Of a stretch of 50,189 nt of DNA, positions 1 to 9,362 are shown piece by piece (the stretch's first letter is position 1; each line of letters starts with the position of its first letter). Under the pieces are notes generated by a model. It was not told the DNA's origin, made no database searches, and saw only the letters and a program-made list of their open reading frames with translations. The stretch is from Curvibacter soli (lineage in GTDB: Bacteria > Pseudomonadota > Gammaproteobacteria > Burkholderiales > Burkholderiaceae_C), in contig NZ_JARGEN010000008.1 of assembly GCF_029211125.1 (NCBI RefSeq), positions 1 through 50,189 of the forward strand. Direction: 5' to 3'. Both the position numbers and the translations under genes were made by a program.

Positions 1-106
1 AATCCAACAACCGTTAAACCTCAGCTAACATTCAACCGCCTTGCACACAGAAATCCTGACACTCCCGCTTGCGGGGGCGCAATCCACGATGCCCGCACCG
101 TAATCG

Positions 107-235
107 GTGAATCCTCCTGCGGCAACTTCATCGGTAGCGCCCGGCGCCAAGGCCACTCACAAGCAGGCGGCGGCAAGCAGCCATCACAAGGTGGCCAAGA
201 AGAAATCGATAAAGACCAAGAAGACCACCTCATGA
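107..235 (+). CDS. Possible Lys/Ala-rich small protein or 3' relic
   Basis: A short open frame (42 aa from a GTG) encodes a tail rich in Ala, His, Ser and Lys that ends in clustered lysines (KKKS, KTKK). Small exported Ala/Lys-rich proteins with such tails occur in Comamonadaceae, but no signal peptide or good start is visible here. An in-frame stop sits two codons before the GTG. It may be the remaining 3' end of a broken gene or chance coding. Its stop overlaps the farthest possible start of the DUF192 gene. Positions 1-106 show nothing I can name. Confidence 0.25.
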   Translation: MNPPAATSSVAPGAKATHKQAAASSHHKVAKKKSIKTKKTTS

Positions 236-327
236 GAATGAGTCGGCGTTATCGACGAGAATCGATACGCGCCGGCGGATTCCTTCTGCGGCCTTTTGGA
301 ATGAGAAGACTTGGTATGGCTGGCACG

Positions 328-810
328 ATGCGGAAGCAACGCTCTTTGGTGGTTCATGCGCGCACTGCGGTGCTGGCCGCTCTGCTGCCACTCGTTTTTG
401 CAACAGGCCATGCGCAGGAAGGTCCGCAGACAAATCTGCCGCGGGTACCGCTGGCGGCGGGCATGTACCAGATCGACGCACAAGTCGCACTCACCCCGGC
501 GCAACGACAGATCGGGCTGATGAACCGTCCGGAGATGCCTCCGCAGGAGGGCATGCTGTTCGTGTTCGAAGAGCCTGCAACGCAGTGCTTCTGGATGAAG
601 AACACGCTGCTGCCGTTGACCGCCGCTTTCGTGGCGGACGATGGCACCATCGTGAACCTTGCCGACATGAAGCCGCAGACCCTGGACTCGCATTGTTCCG
701 GAAAACCCGTGCGCTTTGTGCTGGAAATGCACCAGGGGTGGTTCGCCAAAAAAGGGATCAAGGCCGGTTTCAGGCTGACAGGCAAACCCTTCCAGGCAGG
801 AGCCCGCTGA
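328..810 (+). CDS. DUF192 family exported protein
   Basis: A DUF192 protein of about 160 aa. These are small beta-rich proteins, usually exported, whose biochemical role is not settled. Residues 1-30 form a signal peptide (basic start, hydrophobic core, then GHAQEG), so it should be periplasmic. The family core is clear: RQIGLMNRPEMPP, a GMLFVFEE stretch, CFWMKNTLLPL and the C-terminal VLEMHQGWFAKKGIK. The frame is open back to 232, with further possible starts at 301 and 316. I chose 328 because the signal peptide then begins directly with MRKQRS. A bidirectional terminator follows, shared with sodB on the other strand. Confidence 0.85.
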   Translation: MRKQRSLVVHARTAVLAALLPLVFATGHAQEGPQTNLPRVPLAAGMYQIDAQVALTPAQRQIGLMNRPEMPPQEGMLFVFEEPATQCFWMKNTLLPLTAAFVADDGTIVNLADMKPQTLDSHCSGKPVRFVLEMHQGWFAKKGIKAGFRLTGKPFQAGAR

Positions 811-837
811 CCTGGCGATATCCACGGGCTTGCGCCC

Positions 838-873
838 AAAAAGAAGAGCCGGCGCAAGCCGGCTCTTCTTTTT
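838..873. terminator. Bidirectional intrinsic terminator between DUF192 gene and sodB
   Basis: Perfect 16-bp inverted repeat (arms 838-853 and 858-873) around a GCAA loop. It has an A-run on one side and a T-run on the other, so it can end transcription of the converging DUF192 gene (plus) and sodB (minus). Confidence 0.9.
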
Positions 874-886
874 GGGAATCTGCAAA

Positions 887-1468
887 TCAGCCGAAATTGG
901 ACTGCGCGAACGTCCAGTTCACCAGCTTGTCCAGGAAGGTCTCCACGAACTTGGGCCGCAGGTTGCGGTAGTCGATGTAGTAGGCATGCTCCCACACGTC
1001 CACCGTCAGGAGCGCCTTGTCGCCAGTGGTGAGCGGCGTGCCCGCGGCCCCGGTGTTGACGATGTCGACGCTGCCATCGGGCTTTTTCACCAGCCAGGTC
1101 CAGCCCGAGCCGAAATTGCCCACTGCGGACTTCACGAACGCTTCCTTGAACGCTGTGAAGCTTCCCCACTTGGCTTGGATGGCCTCGGCCAGCTTGCCCG
1201 AGGGCTCGCCGCCGCCATTGGGCGCCATGCAGTTCCAGAAGAACGTGTGGTTCCAGATCTGGGCGGCGTTGTTGTAGATGCCGCCCGACGACTTCTTCAC
1301 GATCTCCTCCAGCGGAAGGCTCTCGAATTCCGTGTCCTTTTGGAGATTATTGAGATTCACCACATACGCCTTGTGGTGCTTGCCATGGTGGTATTCCAGG
1401 GTCTCCTGGGAATAATGCGGTGCAAGCGCATCGATGGGATAAGGCAAGGGAGGCAGGGTGTGTTCCAT
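887..1468 (-). CDS. sodB: Superoxide dismutase, Fe type
   Basis: Converts superoxide to oxygen and hydrogen peroxide in the cytoplasm. The protein is 193 aa, the usual length for iron SOD. The four metal ligands are all present: H27 (in EYHHGKHH), H74 (in NHTFFWNC), D157 and H161 (in [13 protein letters not shown]). The overall pattern, including GSGWTWL and the [10 protein letters not shown] start, resembles E. coli SodB more than SodA, so Fe is more likely than Mn, though metal use cannot be proved from sequence. The gene lies about 50 nt downstream of xseA on the same strand. A GAGGAA ribosome site precedes the ATG. Confidence 0.96.
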   Translation of the reverse strand: MEHTLPPLPYPIDALAPHYSQETLEYHHGKHHKAYVVNLNNLQKDTEFESLPLEEIVKKSSGGIYNNAAQIWNHTFFWNCMAPNGGGEPSGKLAEAIQAKWGSFTAFKEAFVKSAVGNFGSGWTWLVKKPDGSVDIVNTGAAGTPLTTGDKALLTVDVWEHAYYIDYRNLRPKFVETFLDKLVNWTFAQSNFG

Positions 1469-1518
1469 GGTGGGTTCCTCGTAGGTCGTTGTTGGAAAAT
1501 CCGCACTGATTGTAGAAA

Positions 1519-2814
1519 CTAAAACAAGAGCCGTTCGGTGGCGATCAGATCAACCTCTCCATCGACAAGGGCCGCACGCACCATCTGGCCCGGGTCTACG
1601 TTTCGGGCGCTGGTGATGGAGCGTCCTTGCGCATCGGACAGCAAGGCATAGCCGCGCCGCAAGATCGCACGAGGATCCAGCGCCGCCCAGCGGTGCTGCA
1701 TGTTTTCCAGTGCCGGACGCCGACGTTCCATGTCCCGCGAAAAGGCCACGGGCAAGCGGGCGCGTTGCTGCTCGAACATCATTCTGGCCTGGGCCACCGC
1801 GTTGCGTGTCACATGATGCAACCGCTGGCCTTGCGCCTGCAATGCCAGAGCATGCCGCCCCGCCACTGCCGAAGGCCGCCCCAAATGCGCAGCCATGCCA
1901 TCGAGCCGCAATGCCTGACCATCCAATTGCCGCAGCACGGCGGACTCCATGCGGTTCGCAGCCAGCAGGGTTGCATTCCACCAGGTAGCGCGGGGTTCAG
2001 CGGCCAGTTCGGCAGCCGCGGTCGGCGTGGGCGCGCGCAGGTCGGCCACGAAATCGGCAATCGTGAAGTCGGTTTCATGCCCCACGCCGGTTACCACGGG
2101 TACGGGGCTGGCCGCAATCGCGCGGGCCAGTCCTTCGTCGTTGAAAGCCCATAGATCTTCCAGCGAGCCACCCCCCCGGACCAGCAAGACGATGTCCACG
2201 TTCGCCGTCGATGGATGCCCCGGGCCGAATGCCCCCAGAGCCTGCGCCAGTTGCGCTGCCGCATTCGCGCCCTGCACCGGCGCCGGGACCACGGTCACCG
2301 GAATGTGCGGCACGCGGCGGTGCAACGCGGTGGCGACGTCGCGCAATGCGGCGGCGCCCAGGGAAGTCACCACGCCAATGGCACGCGGCGCCCGGGGCAA
2401 TGCGCGCTTGCGGACATTGTCGAACAGCCCCTCGGCTTCCAGCCGCGCCTTGAGCTGCAGGAACCGCTCGAACAGGACCCCTTGCCCGACGCGCGAGACG
2501 CTTTCGACGACAAGCTGCAAATCCCCGCGCGGGGCGTAGACGTCGAGGCGTCCGCGGACTTCCACATGGTCTCCGTCGCGGAGCGAGAAATCGAGCAATT
2601 GCGATGCCCGCCGGAACATGGCGCAACGCAATTGGCCCTGGGAATCCTTGAGTGTGAAGTAGCAGTGGCCGCTGGCTGCGCGCGAAAACGCGGAAATCTC
2701 GCCGGAAACCGCAACGGGGTTGAACCGGGCTGCAACAGTGTCCGCAATGGCGCGGCATAACGCGCCGACTTCCCAGGAACGGGGTGGAAATTCAGCAGTT
2801 CGGGCGTCCAACAT
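1519..2814 (-). CDS. xseA: Exodeoxyribonuclease VII large subunit
   Basis: Catalytic subunit of exonuclease VII, which degrades single-stranded DNA to oligonucleotides from either end. The protein is 431 aa. Residues about 15-110 are the OB-fold DNA-binding domain ([20 protein letters not shown], then [17 protein letters not shown]). From about 130 on is the nuclease region, with [15 protein letters not shown], the conserved [15 protein letters not shown] and [27 protein letters not shown]. The xseB small subunit is not in the window. It is co-oriented with sodB and divergent from exbB across a 334-nt gap. Confidence 0.96.
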   Translation of the reverse strand: MLDARTAEFPPRSWEVGALCRAIADTVAARFNPVAVSGEISAFSRAASGHCYFTLKDSQGQLRCAMFRRASQLLDFSLRDGDHVEVRGRLDVYAPRGDLQLVVESVSRVGQGVLFERFLQLKARLEAEGLFDNVRKRALPRAPRAIGVVTSLGAAALRDVATALHRRVPHIPVTVVPAPVQGANAAAQLAQALGAFGPGHPSTANVDIVLLVRGGGSLEDLWAFNDEGLARAIAASPVPVVTGVGHETDFTIADFVADLRAPTPTAAAELAAEPRATWWNATLLAANRMESAVLRQLDGQALRLDGMAAHLGRPSAVAGRHALALQAQGQRLHHVTRNAVAQARMMFEQQRARLPVAFSRDMERRRPALENMQHRWAALDPRAILRRGYALLSDAQGRSITSARNVDPGQMVRAALVDGEVDLIATERLLF

Positions 2815-3148
2815 TAGCGTTCATGCGCGTTTCCGGCGCTTTCCAAGGGAAGAAGTCCACAGGACGGGCCTTCGGCATACCGCAACACCCAGGCCGGGCC
2901 GCTGGCCGTCAGCCACCCCCAGCAGCGATAAGTCAATGATTTGAATACCTTCATGCATCCGTTGTACCGTGGCATGGCTTGCGGTAGACGCACCTGGATG
3001 CGGGGGCAAAGGCGAGGCGCTTGGTTTCCCACAAAGTTATCCACACGCTGCGGCCTCCAAGGGCTGAATTGCACGGCCGCACGCGAAAGCGGACAAACAA
3101 GTGGGCCATAATCACACGCGAATTCCTTGCTGCGCGGAGAACCGTCAA
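2815..3148. other. Divergent intergenic region xseA / exbB with DnaA-type box
   Basis: No gene is evident. It must hold the promoters of xseA (minus) and exbB (plus). It contains one perfect DnaA consensus box, TTATCCACA, at 3037-3045, and a weaker TTTCCCACA at 3025-3033 in the same direction. A CATAAT at 3107-3112 could be the -10 element of exbB, but I see no convincing -35. Confidence 0.5.
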
Positions 3149-3781
3149 TTGTTTTCGATCATACAGGCCGCAGGATGGCCGATCTGGCCCCTTATCGCAT
3201 GTTCCGTCCTGGCTCTGGCCTTGATTTTCGAACGCTTCCTGGCCCTGAGAACCTCGCGGGTTGCCCCACCCAAGCTCTTGAACGAAGCGCTGACTGTGTC
3301 GGCCAACAACCTCCCGACGCCCGATGTTGTCACGCAGTTGGAGCAGAACTCCGCACTCGGCGAAATTCTCGCCAGCGGGCTCCGGGCGCTGAATGCCAAT
3401 CCCCGATGCAGCGAAAGCGAACTGAAAGCCACAATGGAAGGTGCTGGCAGGGCTGTCGGACATCGACTGGAAAAGTATCTGGGCGCGCTGGCTACCATTG
3501 CATCTGCGGCGCCGCTGCTGGGATTGCTGGGAACCGTGATCGGCATGATCGAAATTTTCGGCGCACAGACAGGCGGCGGCGTATCGTCGGGCAACCCCGC
3601 GCAGCTCGCGCAGGGGATATCAATTGCGCTCTACAACACTGCGTTCGGACTCATCGTGGCGATTCCTGCACTCATTTTCTGGCGGTACTTCCGCGGCCGC
3701 GTGGATAGCTATCTGCTGGGAATGGAACTGGCCTCGGAGCGGTTCGCCCGGCATCTCGCACGGTTCCGGCGCGGCAACTGA
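3149..3781 (+). CDS. exbB: MotA/TolQ/ExbB proton channel family protein
   Basis: Inner-membrane proton-channel subunit that works with an ExbD/TolR partner to drive TonB- or Tol-type energy transfer. The frame is open from 3101, but the first 16 codons are not family-like. A TTG at 3149 gives MFSIIQAAGWPIWPL, the typical start, with GGAGA 8 nt upstream. The protein is 210 aa. It has a membrane segment near the start (IWPLIACSVLALALIFE), a middle cytoplasmic part, and two C-terminal membrane segments containing GLLGTVIGMIEIF and the SIALYNTAFGLIVAIPALIF motif. No tonB is nearby, so the physiological partner is unknown. exbD follows 15 nt later. Confidence 0.92.
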   Translation: MFSIIQAAGWPIWPLIACSVLALALIFERFLALRTSRVAPPKLLNEALTVSANNLPTPDVVTQLEQNSALGEILASGLRALNANPRCSESELKATMEGAGRAVGHRLEKYLGALATIASAAPLLGLLGTVIGMIEIFGAQTGGGVSSGNPAQLAQGISIALYNTAFGLIVAIPALIFWRYFRGRVDSYLLGMELASERFARHLARFRRGN

Positions 3782-3796
3782 AGCGGGCACAGGGCC

Positions 3797-4228
3797 ATGA
3801 ACTTCCGCTCGCGCTCCAGGGATGAACCCGAAATCAACCTCATCCCGTTCATCGACGTGCTGCTGGTGATCCTAATCTTCCTGATGTTGTCGACCACCTA
3901 CAGCAAGTTCACCGAACTCCAGCTCAAGCTCCCCCTGGCCGATGCGGAGCAGCAACGCGACCGTCCGCGCGAGATCGTCGTCACCGTCACGACGGACGGA
4001 AAGTACGCGATCAACAAGACTGCGGTTTCCGGCAACGCAGTGGACACGCTTGGCCGCGCCTTGCTCGCCGCCGCAGGCGATGGCCGGGACACCGCCGTCG
4101 TCGTCATCAGCGCAGATGCCAACGCCACGCACCAGTCCGTCGTCACGGTCATGGAGGCCGCGCGCCGCACCGGCTTGGCTCAGATCACCTTTGCCACCCA
4201 GGCCCCCGCGCAGGCGGGCCAACACTGA
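3797..4228 (+). CDS. exbD: ExbD/TolR family biopolymer transport protein
   Basis: Single-span inner-membrane partner of the ExbB-like protein. The 143-aa protein has a short cytoplasmic start (MNFRSRSRDEPEINL), one membrane helix starting near residue 15 that carries the family's essential Asp (PFIDVLLVIL, D20), and a periplasmic domain with the IVVTVTTDGKYAINKT strand pattern. Proton flow through ExbB and this Asp is the known mechanism. The gene lies between exbB and lpxK, with a 6-nt gap to lpxK, so the whole cluster to kdsB is probably one operon. Confidence 0.94.
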   Translation: MNFRSRSRDEPEINLIPFIDVLLVILIFLMLSTTYSKFTELQLKLPLADAEQQRDRPREIVVTVTTDGKYAINKTAVSGNAVDTLGRALLAAAGDGRDTAVVVISADANATHQSVVTVMEAARRTGLAQITFATQAPAQAGQH

Positions 4229-4234
4229 CCCCCG

Positions 4235-5299
4235 ATGCCGCTGGCTGCACGGCGCACGCTGCGGGCGACACTTACTGAAAGCTGGTTATCCCGCAGTACC
4301 TTGACCTGGCTGTTGTGGCCCGCTTCACTGCTGTATGGGGCTGCGGTGCATGTGCGGCACTGGCTGTATGCCTGCGGTGCCATAGCTGTCTACCGGGCGC
4401 CAGTGCCTGTCGTCGTCGTGGGCAACGTGGCAGTGGGCGGCGTGGGCAAAACGCCTGTCGTGATCGAGATCGTTCGGCATCTGCGCGCCCGAGGCTTCCG
4501 CCCTGGCGTGCTGTCGCGTGGATACGGGCGGCGCACCGGCCCCGGCAGCGCGGCAGTATGTGCGGTGACGGCCGCCAGCGACCCTGCCGAGGCAGGTGAT
4601 GAGCCGGCCATGATCCACCGGGCCACGGGCGCCCCCGTATTCGTTGCGTCTGCGCGCTCCCGGGCCGCAAGCGCCCTTCTGGCGACCCACGCAGACACGG
4701 ACGTGCTCGTCTGCGATGACGGCCTGCAGCACTATGCGCTCGCGCGCGATGTCGAAGTGTGCGTATTCGACGACCGGGGCATCGGCAACGGCTTCCAGTT
4801 GCCCGCAGGCCTGCTGCGCGAGGCATGGCCGCGGACCCCGCCGCCCGGGGTGCGCATGCTTGTCCTGCACACCGGCAATTCGCCGGCTTTCGCCGGCTTC
4901 CGGGCGTACCGGACGATTGCGCAGCATGCCTGCGATGCGCACGGAACCGTAGTGCCGTTCGACGTGCTGCGCGCGGCACCGCTCTGCGCCGTAGCCGGCA
5001 TTGGCCAGCCGCAGATTTTTTTCGATGCGCTGCGCAGCCAGGGGCTGCGCCTGGAACGGGTGGAGGCCCTGCCCGACCATGCGGACTTTTCCATCTGGAC
5101 CAACCCCTGCGGCACCAACCGCAGGCTCGTCTGCACGGAAAAGGATGCCGTCAAGCTCTGGCGCACCCATCCCCAGGCGCTTGCGGTGCCCCTGCACGTG
5201 CGCCTAGACGATGCGTTCTGGGATGCATTCGACCAGGCGCTGCAGGAAGCCTCGTTATCATCAGGCCCAGCCCTTGAAATCCCGCATCGCGAACCGTAA
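4235..5299 (+). CDS. lpxK: Tetraacyldisaccharide 4'-kinase
   Basis: Phosphorylates the 4' position of the tetraacyldisaccharide to give lipid IVA, the sixth step of lipid A synthesis, at the inner face of the inner membrane. The 354-aa protein has an N-terminal membrane-associated helix ([21 protein letters not shown]) and a P-loop at residues 63-74 ([12 protein letters not shown]). It also has the LSRGYGRR stretch, the conserved [23 protein letters not shown] segment, and [10 protein letters not shown] near the end. Trm112 and kdsB follow immediately, so two outer-membrane LPS genes are linked. Confidence 0.96.
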   Translation: MPLAARRTLRATLTESWLSRSTLTWLLWPASLLYGAAVHVRHWLYACGAIAVYRAPVPVVVVGNVAVGGVGKTPVVIEIVRHLRARGFRPGVLSRGYGRRTGPGSAAVCAVTAASDPAEAGDEPAMIHRATGAPVFVASARSRAASALLATHADTDVLVCDDGLQHYALARDVEVCVFDDRGIGNGFQLPAGLLREAWPRTPPPGVRMLVLHTGNSPAFAGFRAYRTIAQHACDAHGTVVPFDVLRAAPLCAVAGIGQPQIFFDALRSQGLRLERVEALPDHADFSIWTNPCGTNRRLVCTEKDAVKLWRTHPQALAVPLHVRLDDAFWDAFDQALQEASLSSGPALEIPHREP

Positions 5300-5304
5300 A
5301 TCCC

Positions 5305-5487
5305 ATGGACAGCAAACTGCTCGAACTGCTCGTGTGCCCCGTCACCAAAGGCCCGCTGACATATGACCGCGACAGGCAGGAACTGGTCTCTCGCAGCGCC
5401 CGGCTGGCTTACCCCGTGCGCGATGGCATTCCGGTCATGCTGGAAAACGAGGCCCGTACCCTGACCGACGAAGAACTGGGGCTGTAG
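5305..5487 (+). CDS. Trm112-like UPF0434 protein
   Basis: A 60-aa protein of the Trm112/UPF0434 family (E. coli YcaR type), commonly found between lpxK and kdsB. It has the family pattern [14 protein letters not shown], then [13 protein letters not shown], and an acidic end. Only one of the metal-binding cysteines of eukaryotic Trm112 is present, as is normal for this bacterial branch. Its function is not established; in other organisms Trm112 supports methyltransferases. The start is 5 nt after the lpxK stop, which suggests coupled translation. Confidence 0.9.
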   Translation: MDSKLLELLVCPVTKGPLTYDRDRQELVSRSARLAYPVRDGIPVMLENEARTLTDEELGL

Positions 5488-5506
5488 CTCCTGGAATCTA
5501 CCCCCC

Positions 5507-6277
5507 ATGGCATACACGGTCGTCATCCCCGCCCGCATGGCATCCACGCGCCTGCCGGACAAGCCATTGGCCGACATCCACGGCCTGCCGATGATCGTCA
5601 GGGTTGCGCAGCAGGCCCACAAGAGCCAGGCCATGCGAACCGTCGTGGCCGCGGATGACGAAAAGATCGTGAATGCCTGCCGCATGCATGGCGTCGAAGC
5701 CATCATGACCAGGCCGGACCACCCCTCGGGCAGCGACCGCCTGGCCGAAGCCAGCCAGATCCTGAAGCTGGCCGACGATGCCATCGTCGTCAACGTCCAG
5801 GGGGACGAGCCCCTGATCGACCCGGCGCTGATCGACGCCGTAGCAGCGCTGCTGCAGGCATCCGCGCATGCAGACATGGGGACAGCCGCACATCCCATTG
5901 CGACGCCGGAGGAGTTCGACAACCCCAATGTCGTCAAAGTGATACTCAGTCACGACGGCTGTGCCCAGTACTTCAGCCGCGCCGCGATTCCGCACGCGCG
6001 CGGACAGCAGGGAACTACTTGGTGGCGGCAGGCTGGCGCCGCCCAACTCCACGCTCCGCTGCGGCACGTGGGCATCTACAGCTACCGCGCAGCCTTCCTG
6101 CGGCGCTTTCCGACGCTGCCGGTGGCGCCAACGGAAGCCACAGAGTCGCTGGAGCAATTGCGTGCACTGTGGCATGGCTGCCGGATTGGGGTACACGTCG
6201 CCCCTGGCGCGCCAAGCCCGGGGGTCGACACGCCGGAGGACCTGGAACGCGTGCGGGCCCTCTGGCGGGCGTTATGA
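5507..6277 (+). CDS. kdsB: 3-deoxy-manno-octulosonate cytidylyltransferase
   Basis: Activates KDO with CTP to CMP-KDO for the LPS inner core, in the cytoplasm. The protein is 256 aa. The nucleotide-binding start [17 protein letters not shown], the [16 protein letters not shown] motif, [13 protein letters not shown] and the HVGIYSYR segment are all intact, as is the usual C-terminal [14 protein letters not shown]. The gene is therefore complete even though its TGA overlaps the ATG of an IS21-type fragment as ATGA. In related genomes adk often follows kdsB; here it does not. Confidence 0.96.
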   Translation: MAYTVVIPARMASTRLPDKPLADIHGLPMIVRVAQQAHKSQAMRTVVAADDEKIVNACRMHGVEAIMTRPDHPSGSDRLAEASQILKLADDAIVVNVQGDEPLIDPALIDAVAALLQASAHADMGTAAHPIATPEEFDNPNVVKVILSHDGCAQYFSRAAIPHARGQQGTTWWRQAGAAQLHAPLRHVGIYSYRAAFLRRFPTLPVAPTEATESLEQLRALWHGCRIGVHVAPGAPSPGVDTPEDLERVRALWRAL

Positions 6278-6896
6278 ACGTCTTGAAGCCACATTTGCAA
6301 ACCACCATCTGGACGCTCCTGCGCGCGGGCAACACCCAGAGCGAGATCGAGCGCCGCACCGGCGTTTCCCGCCACACCATCCGAGCCTGGGCCAAGCGCT
6401 TTGAGGCCCAAGGCGATCCGCCGCCCCAGCCGCCCGACGATGCAAACTGCCCCAGGGTGGCCACCGACCCGCCCGCCCCTGTGGCCAGCCATACTGCTCC
6501 ACCCCGGCCACTGGCTTCACTGCCGGTGGTCGCCCCGATCGCCATATCCCTGTGCGAACCCCACCGCGCCTTCATCGAAGCGCAGCTTCGCCTGGGCCGC
6601 AACACCACCGCCATCTACCAGGAACTGGTCGACGCCCACGGTTTTGCCGGGCACTACAACTGCGGCAAGCGTTTCGTGGCCCGCATCCGTGTACGCGAGA
6701 ACCTGAGCAGTTCGACCGCCTGAGCTTGCTGCCCGGCGAAGAGATGCAAGTCGATTACGGCGAAGGCACGCCCACCCGCGTGCCCGGCTCGGAGCGCTGG
6801 CTGCAGGCCCCGCCTGTTCGTGGCTACGCTGCGCTACAGCCGCCACAGCTTTCGCCGCGTGGTCTGGAACTCGGGCCAGCAGGTCTGGGCCGGGCA
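6274..6896 (+). pseudogene. Broken IS21-family transposase fragment (istA-like)
   Basis: The first frame (from ATG 6274) reads as the N-terminus of an IS21 IstA: an HTH with TQSEIERRTGVSRHTIRAWAKRF, then FIEAQLRLGRNTTAIYQEL. Near 6700 it shifts to another frame, which continues with FDRLSLLPGEEMQVDYGEG. Near 6815 it shifts again to VATLRYSRHSFRRVVWNSGQQVW, and similarity ends about 6896. Two frameshifts plus loss of the C-terminal half and of istB make it inactive. No terminal repeats are visible. The start codon is fused to the kdsB stop, so the left end of the element is missing. Exact shift positions are approximate. Confidence 0.85.
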
Positions 6897-6979
6897 GACC
6901 ACGCTGCACTTGACGCCGATGCATGCCGCTGCGGAGGAGCAGGTGGACGCAAGCCAGCAGCGATTAGAATCAGCGCAGT

Positions 6980-7056
6980 CGGAGCGTAGCGCAGTCTGGT
7001 AGCGCATCTGCTTTGGGAGCAGAGGGTCGCGAGTTCGAATCCCGCCGCTCCGACCA
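6980..7056 (+). tRNA. tRNA-Pro (anticodon TGG)
   Basis: A 77-nt cloverleaf. The 7-bp acceptor stem is CGGAGCG/CGCTCCG, followed by discriminator A and an encoded CCA. The anticodon stem TCTGC/GCAGA holds loop TTTGGGA, giving anticodon TGG. The T-loop GTTCGAATC is canonical. A TAGAAT at 6965-6970 is a plausible -10, so the promoter would lie within DNA next to the IS21 fragment. Confidence 0.97.
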
Positions 7057-7365
7057 TTTTCTGTTGCATGGGTGCCCTTGACCGGTAAAGCGGTCGATTG
7101 AGGGAGAGTTTGAATTTTCGTGTGCAAGGCGCTGAGACTTTCCCGCGGTGGCGGGCGGCGCTTGCGACGAACCGACCGACGCGGTGGGAAAGTCGAAGTT
7201 CAATCTGGCGTCACTTCTTCCCTTGCTTCGCCGGCTGTCTCCGCATCATGTGCGAGCGGAGTCCATGGCTACAGTAGGCAAAAACGGCAGACAGCTCTTG
7301 AAGCGCCTAAAATTGCTTCCAACTAGGTTTGTATCTGCCCAACTTCCACGCGACTGGAGCCCTGC
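7057..7365. other. Intergenic region upstream of ftsH with long stem-loop
   Basis: No convincing gene. It holds a 9-bp perfect inverted repeat, GACTTTCCC (7136-7144) and GGGAAAGTC (7186-7194), around a 41-nt GC-rich loop, which could be a leader or small-RNA structure. In several Comamonadaceae yhbY and rlmE stand before ftsH; neither is visible here. The ftsH ribosome site (CTGGAG) lies at the right edge. Confidence 0.45.
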
Positions 7366-9282
7366 TTGAACAATCAATGGTTTTCCAAAATTGCCGTATG
7401 GCTTGTGATCGCCATGGTGCTGTTCACGGTCTTCAAGCAGTTTGACTCCCGGGCGGTTGCCGGTGCGGGCTATGTGGGCTATTCCGACTTCCTGGAGGAA
7501 GTACGCGGCAACCGCATCAAGTCCGCCACCATCCAGGAAGGGCAGGGCGGTACCGAGATCGTCGCGACGACCACTGACGACCGCAAGATCCGCACGACTG
7601 CCACCTATCTGGACCGCGGGCTGGTCGGTGATCTCATCAACAACAACGTCAAGTTCGATGTCAAGCCCCGTGAAGAGGGGTCGCTTCTCATGACCCTGCT
7701 CGTGAGCTGGGGGCCGATGCTGCTGCTCATCGGCGTATGGGTCTACTTCATGCGGCAGATGCAGGGCGGCGGCAAGGGTGGGGCGTTCAGCTTTGGCAAG
7801 AGCAAGGCCCGCATGCTAGACGAGAACAACAACCAGGTCACGTTCGCCGATGTCGCGGGCTGCGACGAGGCCAAGGAAGAAGTCAAGGAAGTCGTCGATT
7901 TCCTCAAGGACCCGCAGAAATTCCAGAAGTTGGGTGGCCGCATCCCGCGCGGCCTGTTGCTGGTGGGCCCTCCGGGTACGGGCAAGACCTTGCTTGCCAA
8001 GTCGATTGCTGGTGAAGCCAAGGTGCCGTTCTTCAGCATTTCGGGCTCCGATTTCGTGGAGATGTTTGTCGGCGTTGGCGCTGCCCGCGTGCGTGACATG
8101 TTCGAGAACGCCAAGAAAAATGCGCCTTGCATCATCTTCATCGACGAAATCGATGCGGTCGGGCGCCAGCGCGGTGCAGGGCTGGGCGGCGGCAATGACG
8201 AGCGCGAGCAGACACTCAACCAGATGCTGGTGGAAATGGATGGCTTCGAGACCAACCTCGGAGTCATCGTCGTGGCGGCCACCAACCGGCCCGACATCCT
8301 GGATGCCGCATTGCTGCGCCCGGGCCGCTTCGATCGGCAGGTGTACGTCACGCTGCCCGACATCCGGGGCCGTGAGCAGATCCTCAACGTACATATGCGC
8401 AAGATTCCCGTGGCCCAGGATGTCAATGCCGGCATCATCGCGCGTGGCACGCCTGGCATGTCGGGTGCCGATCTCGCCAACCTCTGCAACGAAGCGGCCT
8501 TGATGGCCGCCCGCCGCAATGCGCGCACGGTCGAGATGCAGGACTTCGAACGTGCCAAGGACAAGATCATCATGGGGCCGGAACGCAAGTCCATGGTCAT
8601 GCCCGAGGAGGAGCGCCGCAACACGGCCTACCATGAATCGGGCCATGCATTGATCGGCAAGCTGCTGCCCAAGTGCGATCCGGTGCACAAGGTCACCATC
8701 ATTCCGCGCGGCCGCGCCCTGGGCGTGACCATGAGCCTGCCGGCGCAGGACCGCTACAGCTACGACCGCGAGTACATGCTCAACCAGATCAGCATGCTGT
8801 TCGGCGGCCGCATCGCGGAAGAGGTGTTCATGAACCAGATGACCACCGGCGCCAGCAACGATTTCGAGCGCGCGACGCAGATCGCCCGCGACATGGTCAT
8901 GCGCTACGGCATGACGGAATCGCTCGGCCCCATGGTCTATGCCGAGAACGAGGGCGAGGTGTTCCTGGGCCGATCCGTCACCAAGACCACCAACATGAGC
9001 GAGCAGACCATGCAGAAGGTCGATGCCGAGGTGCGCCGCATCATCGACCAGCAGTATGCCCTGGCGCGCAAGCTGATCGAGGACAACTCCGACAAGATGC
9101 ACGCGATGGCCAAGGCCCTGCTCGAATGGGAAACCATCGACAGCGAGCAGCTCGACGACATCATGGCCGGCAAGGAGCCACGCCCGCCCAAGGACTGGAC
9201 GCCACGCACCCCGCCGTCGGGCGGCGGCAGCAGTGGCGGCACGCCTGCCGTGGCACCGGATCCCGCGCCCACCGCTGCCTGA
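7366..9282 (+). CDS. ftsH: ATP-dependent zinc metalloprotease FtsH
   Basis: Membrane-anchored AAA+ protease that removes damaged membrane proteins and regulators such as LpxC. The protein is 638 aa. Two N-terminal membrane helices (about 8-24 and 108-128) flank a periplasmic part. Walker A is GPPGTGKT (201-208), Walker B IIFIDEID (256-263), and the second region of homology ends in [10 protein letters not shown]. The zinc site is HESGH (423-427). The tail is Pro/Gly/Ser-rich. The start codon is TTG in the family-typical [15 protein letters not shown] strong terminator follows the stop, so folP-glmM is probably a separate transcript. Confidence 0.97.
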   Translation: MNNQWFSKIAVWLVIAMVLFTVFKQFDSRAVAGAGYVGYSDFLEEVRGNRIKSATIQEGQGGTEIVATTTDDRKIRTTATYLDRGLVGDLINNNVKFDVKPREEGSLLMTLLVSWGPMLLLIGVWVYFMRQMQGGGKGGAFSFGKSKARMLDENNNQVTFADVAGCDEAKEEVKEVVDFLKDPQKFQKLGGRIPRGLLLVGPPGTGKTLLAKSIAGEAKVPFFSISGSDFVEMFVGVGAARVRDMFENAKKNAPCIIFIDEIDAVGRQRGAGLGGGNDEREQTLNQMLVEMDGFETNLGVIVVAATNRPDILDAALLRPGRFDRQVYVTLPDIRGREQILNVHMRKIPVAQDVNAGIIARGTPGMSGADLANLCNEAALMAARRNARTVEMQDFERAKDKIIMGPERKSMVMPEEERRNTAYHESGHALIGKLLPKCDPVHKVTIIPRGRALGVTMSLPAQDRYSYDREYMLNQISMLFGGRIAEEVFMNQMTTGASNDFERATQIARDMVMRYGMTESLGPMVYAENEGEVFLGRSVTKTTNMSEQTMQKVDAEVRRIIDQQYALARKLIEDNSDKMHAMAKALLEWETIDSEQLDDIMAGKEPRPPKDWTPRTPPSGGGSSGGTPAVAPDPAPTAA

Positions 9283-9304
9283 TACTGCTGTGAAGGCGGT
9301 AACC

Positions 9305-9331
9305 AAAAACGGGGCGCAATGCCCCGTTTTT
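9305..9331 (+). terminator. Intrinsic terminator after ftsH
   Basis: ACGGGGC/GCCCCGT stem with a small loop, preceded by A and followed by six T. It lies 22 nt past the ftsH stop. Confidence 0.88.
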
Positions 9332-9362
9332 TCCATATGCGATGTGTTGAGTGCCTGAAGCC

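Noticed and set aside
6274-7002. Functional IS21 insertion
   Set aside because: Two frameshifts, no istB, no terminal repeats, and loss of the C-terminal half.
7120-7326. Small open frame upstream of ftsH as a gene
   Set aside because: No ribosome site, low-complexity Arg/Ser-rich translation, and it overlaps the stem-loop.
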